A stretch of DNA of 64,000 nt from Cymbomonas tetramitiformis (lineage: Eukaryota; Chlorophyta; Pyramimonadophyceae; Pyramimonadales; Pyramimonadaceae). The position numbers were made by a program, and so were the translations under genes. Below are positions 63,930 through 64,000 of the stretch, one piece after another. The notes beneath the pieces are model-generated. The model saw only the letters and a list, made by a program, of their open reading frames with translations, had not been told where the DNA came from and ran no database searches. The stretch covers positions 26,973 to 90,972 of the forward strand of contig LGRX02035486.1 in assembly GCA_001247695.2 (NCBI GenBank), in the 5' to 3' direction. Every line of letters begins with the position of its first letter. Within the stretch, counting starts at the first letter, position 1.

Positions 63930-64000
63930 TCTGTGTAGGTATGTGTGTGTGCAGGTCTGTGTGTGTTGTCTATGTCTGTGTGTGTGGGTGTGTGTGTGTG
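63930..64000. repeat. (TG)n microsatellite at the window edge
   Basis: GTGTGTGT runs with interruptions, continuing off the window. Confidence 0.85.

Overview
This window is nuclear DNA from a eukaryote. It carries intron-bearing genes with GT-AG (and two likely GC-AG) splice sites, LTR retrotransposons and a hAT DNA transposon with target-site duplications, many micro- and minisatellites, and a short run of degenerate TTTAGGG telomere-type repeats inside an intron. The most natural fit is a repeat-rich unicellular alga, probably of the green lineage (a prasinophyte such as a pyramimonadalean would suit). That placement is inference; no marker gene here proves it.

Layout. (1) 1.0-13.4 kb, minus strand: gene A, nine exons, about 2,900 codons. 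It has an N-terminal P-loop NTPase domain, a very long helical region with an embedded J domain, a complete SecA-type DEAD motor (Walker A, DEVD, GRGTDF and GRTARQG motifs assembled across exons in correct phase) and a C-terminal von Willebrand A domain. (2) 13.6-16.2 kb, minus strand: gene B, three exons, product not recognised. (3) 16.87-27.07 kb: a hAT-type DNA transposon (8-bp target duplication, 7/8 matching) with a chromodomain ORF and a hAT dimerisation remnant. It is interrupted by a complete-looking Ty3/gypsy element (16.94-25.37 kb, 5-bp duplication TCAAT) and by a tRNA-derived element. (4) 27.09-30.36 kb: a second LTR element with 195-bp LTRs and only a decayed gag. (5) 30.4-34.9 kb: gene-free, with tandem repeats. 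(6) 34.96-59.0 kb, minus strand: gene C, at least 33 small exons (about 1,890 codons, 5' end not found), with armadillo-like repeats and a helical, possibly EF-hand-like C-terminus. Its introns are packed with minisatellites, a 316-bp perfect-looking hairpin and a 516-bp terminal-inverted-repeat element. (7) 59-64 kb: no gene recognised; it holds a 218-bp inverted-repeat element with a tRNA-like core and a 175-180-bp satellite.

The most unusual object is the Ty3/gypsy polyprotein. Between RNase H and integrase it carries a phage-Dam-like N6-adenine methyltransferase domain (NPPY motif). After the chromodomain, at its C-terminus, it carries a compact cytosine-C5-methyltransferase-like domain (FSGTGS, PPC and ENP motifs). 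One retrotransposon thus appears to encode two different DNA methyltransferase folds plus a chromatin reader. Its two LTRs are nearly identical, so the copy is young, although the protease active site reads NSGA rather than DSGA and an assembly gap hides the primer-binding site and possibly gag. The second object of note is gene A, which combines a bacterial-type SecA motor, a J domain, a GTPase-like P-loop and a vWA domain in one spliced nuclear gene.
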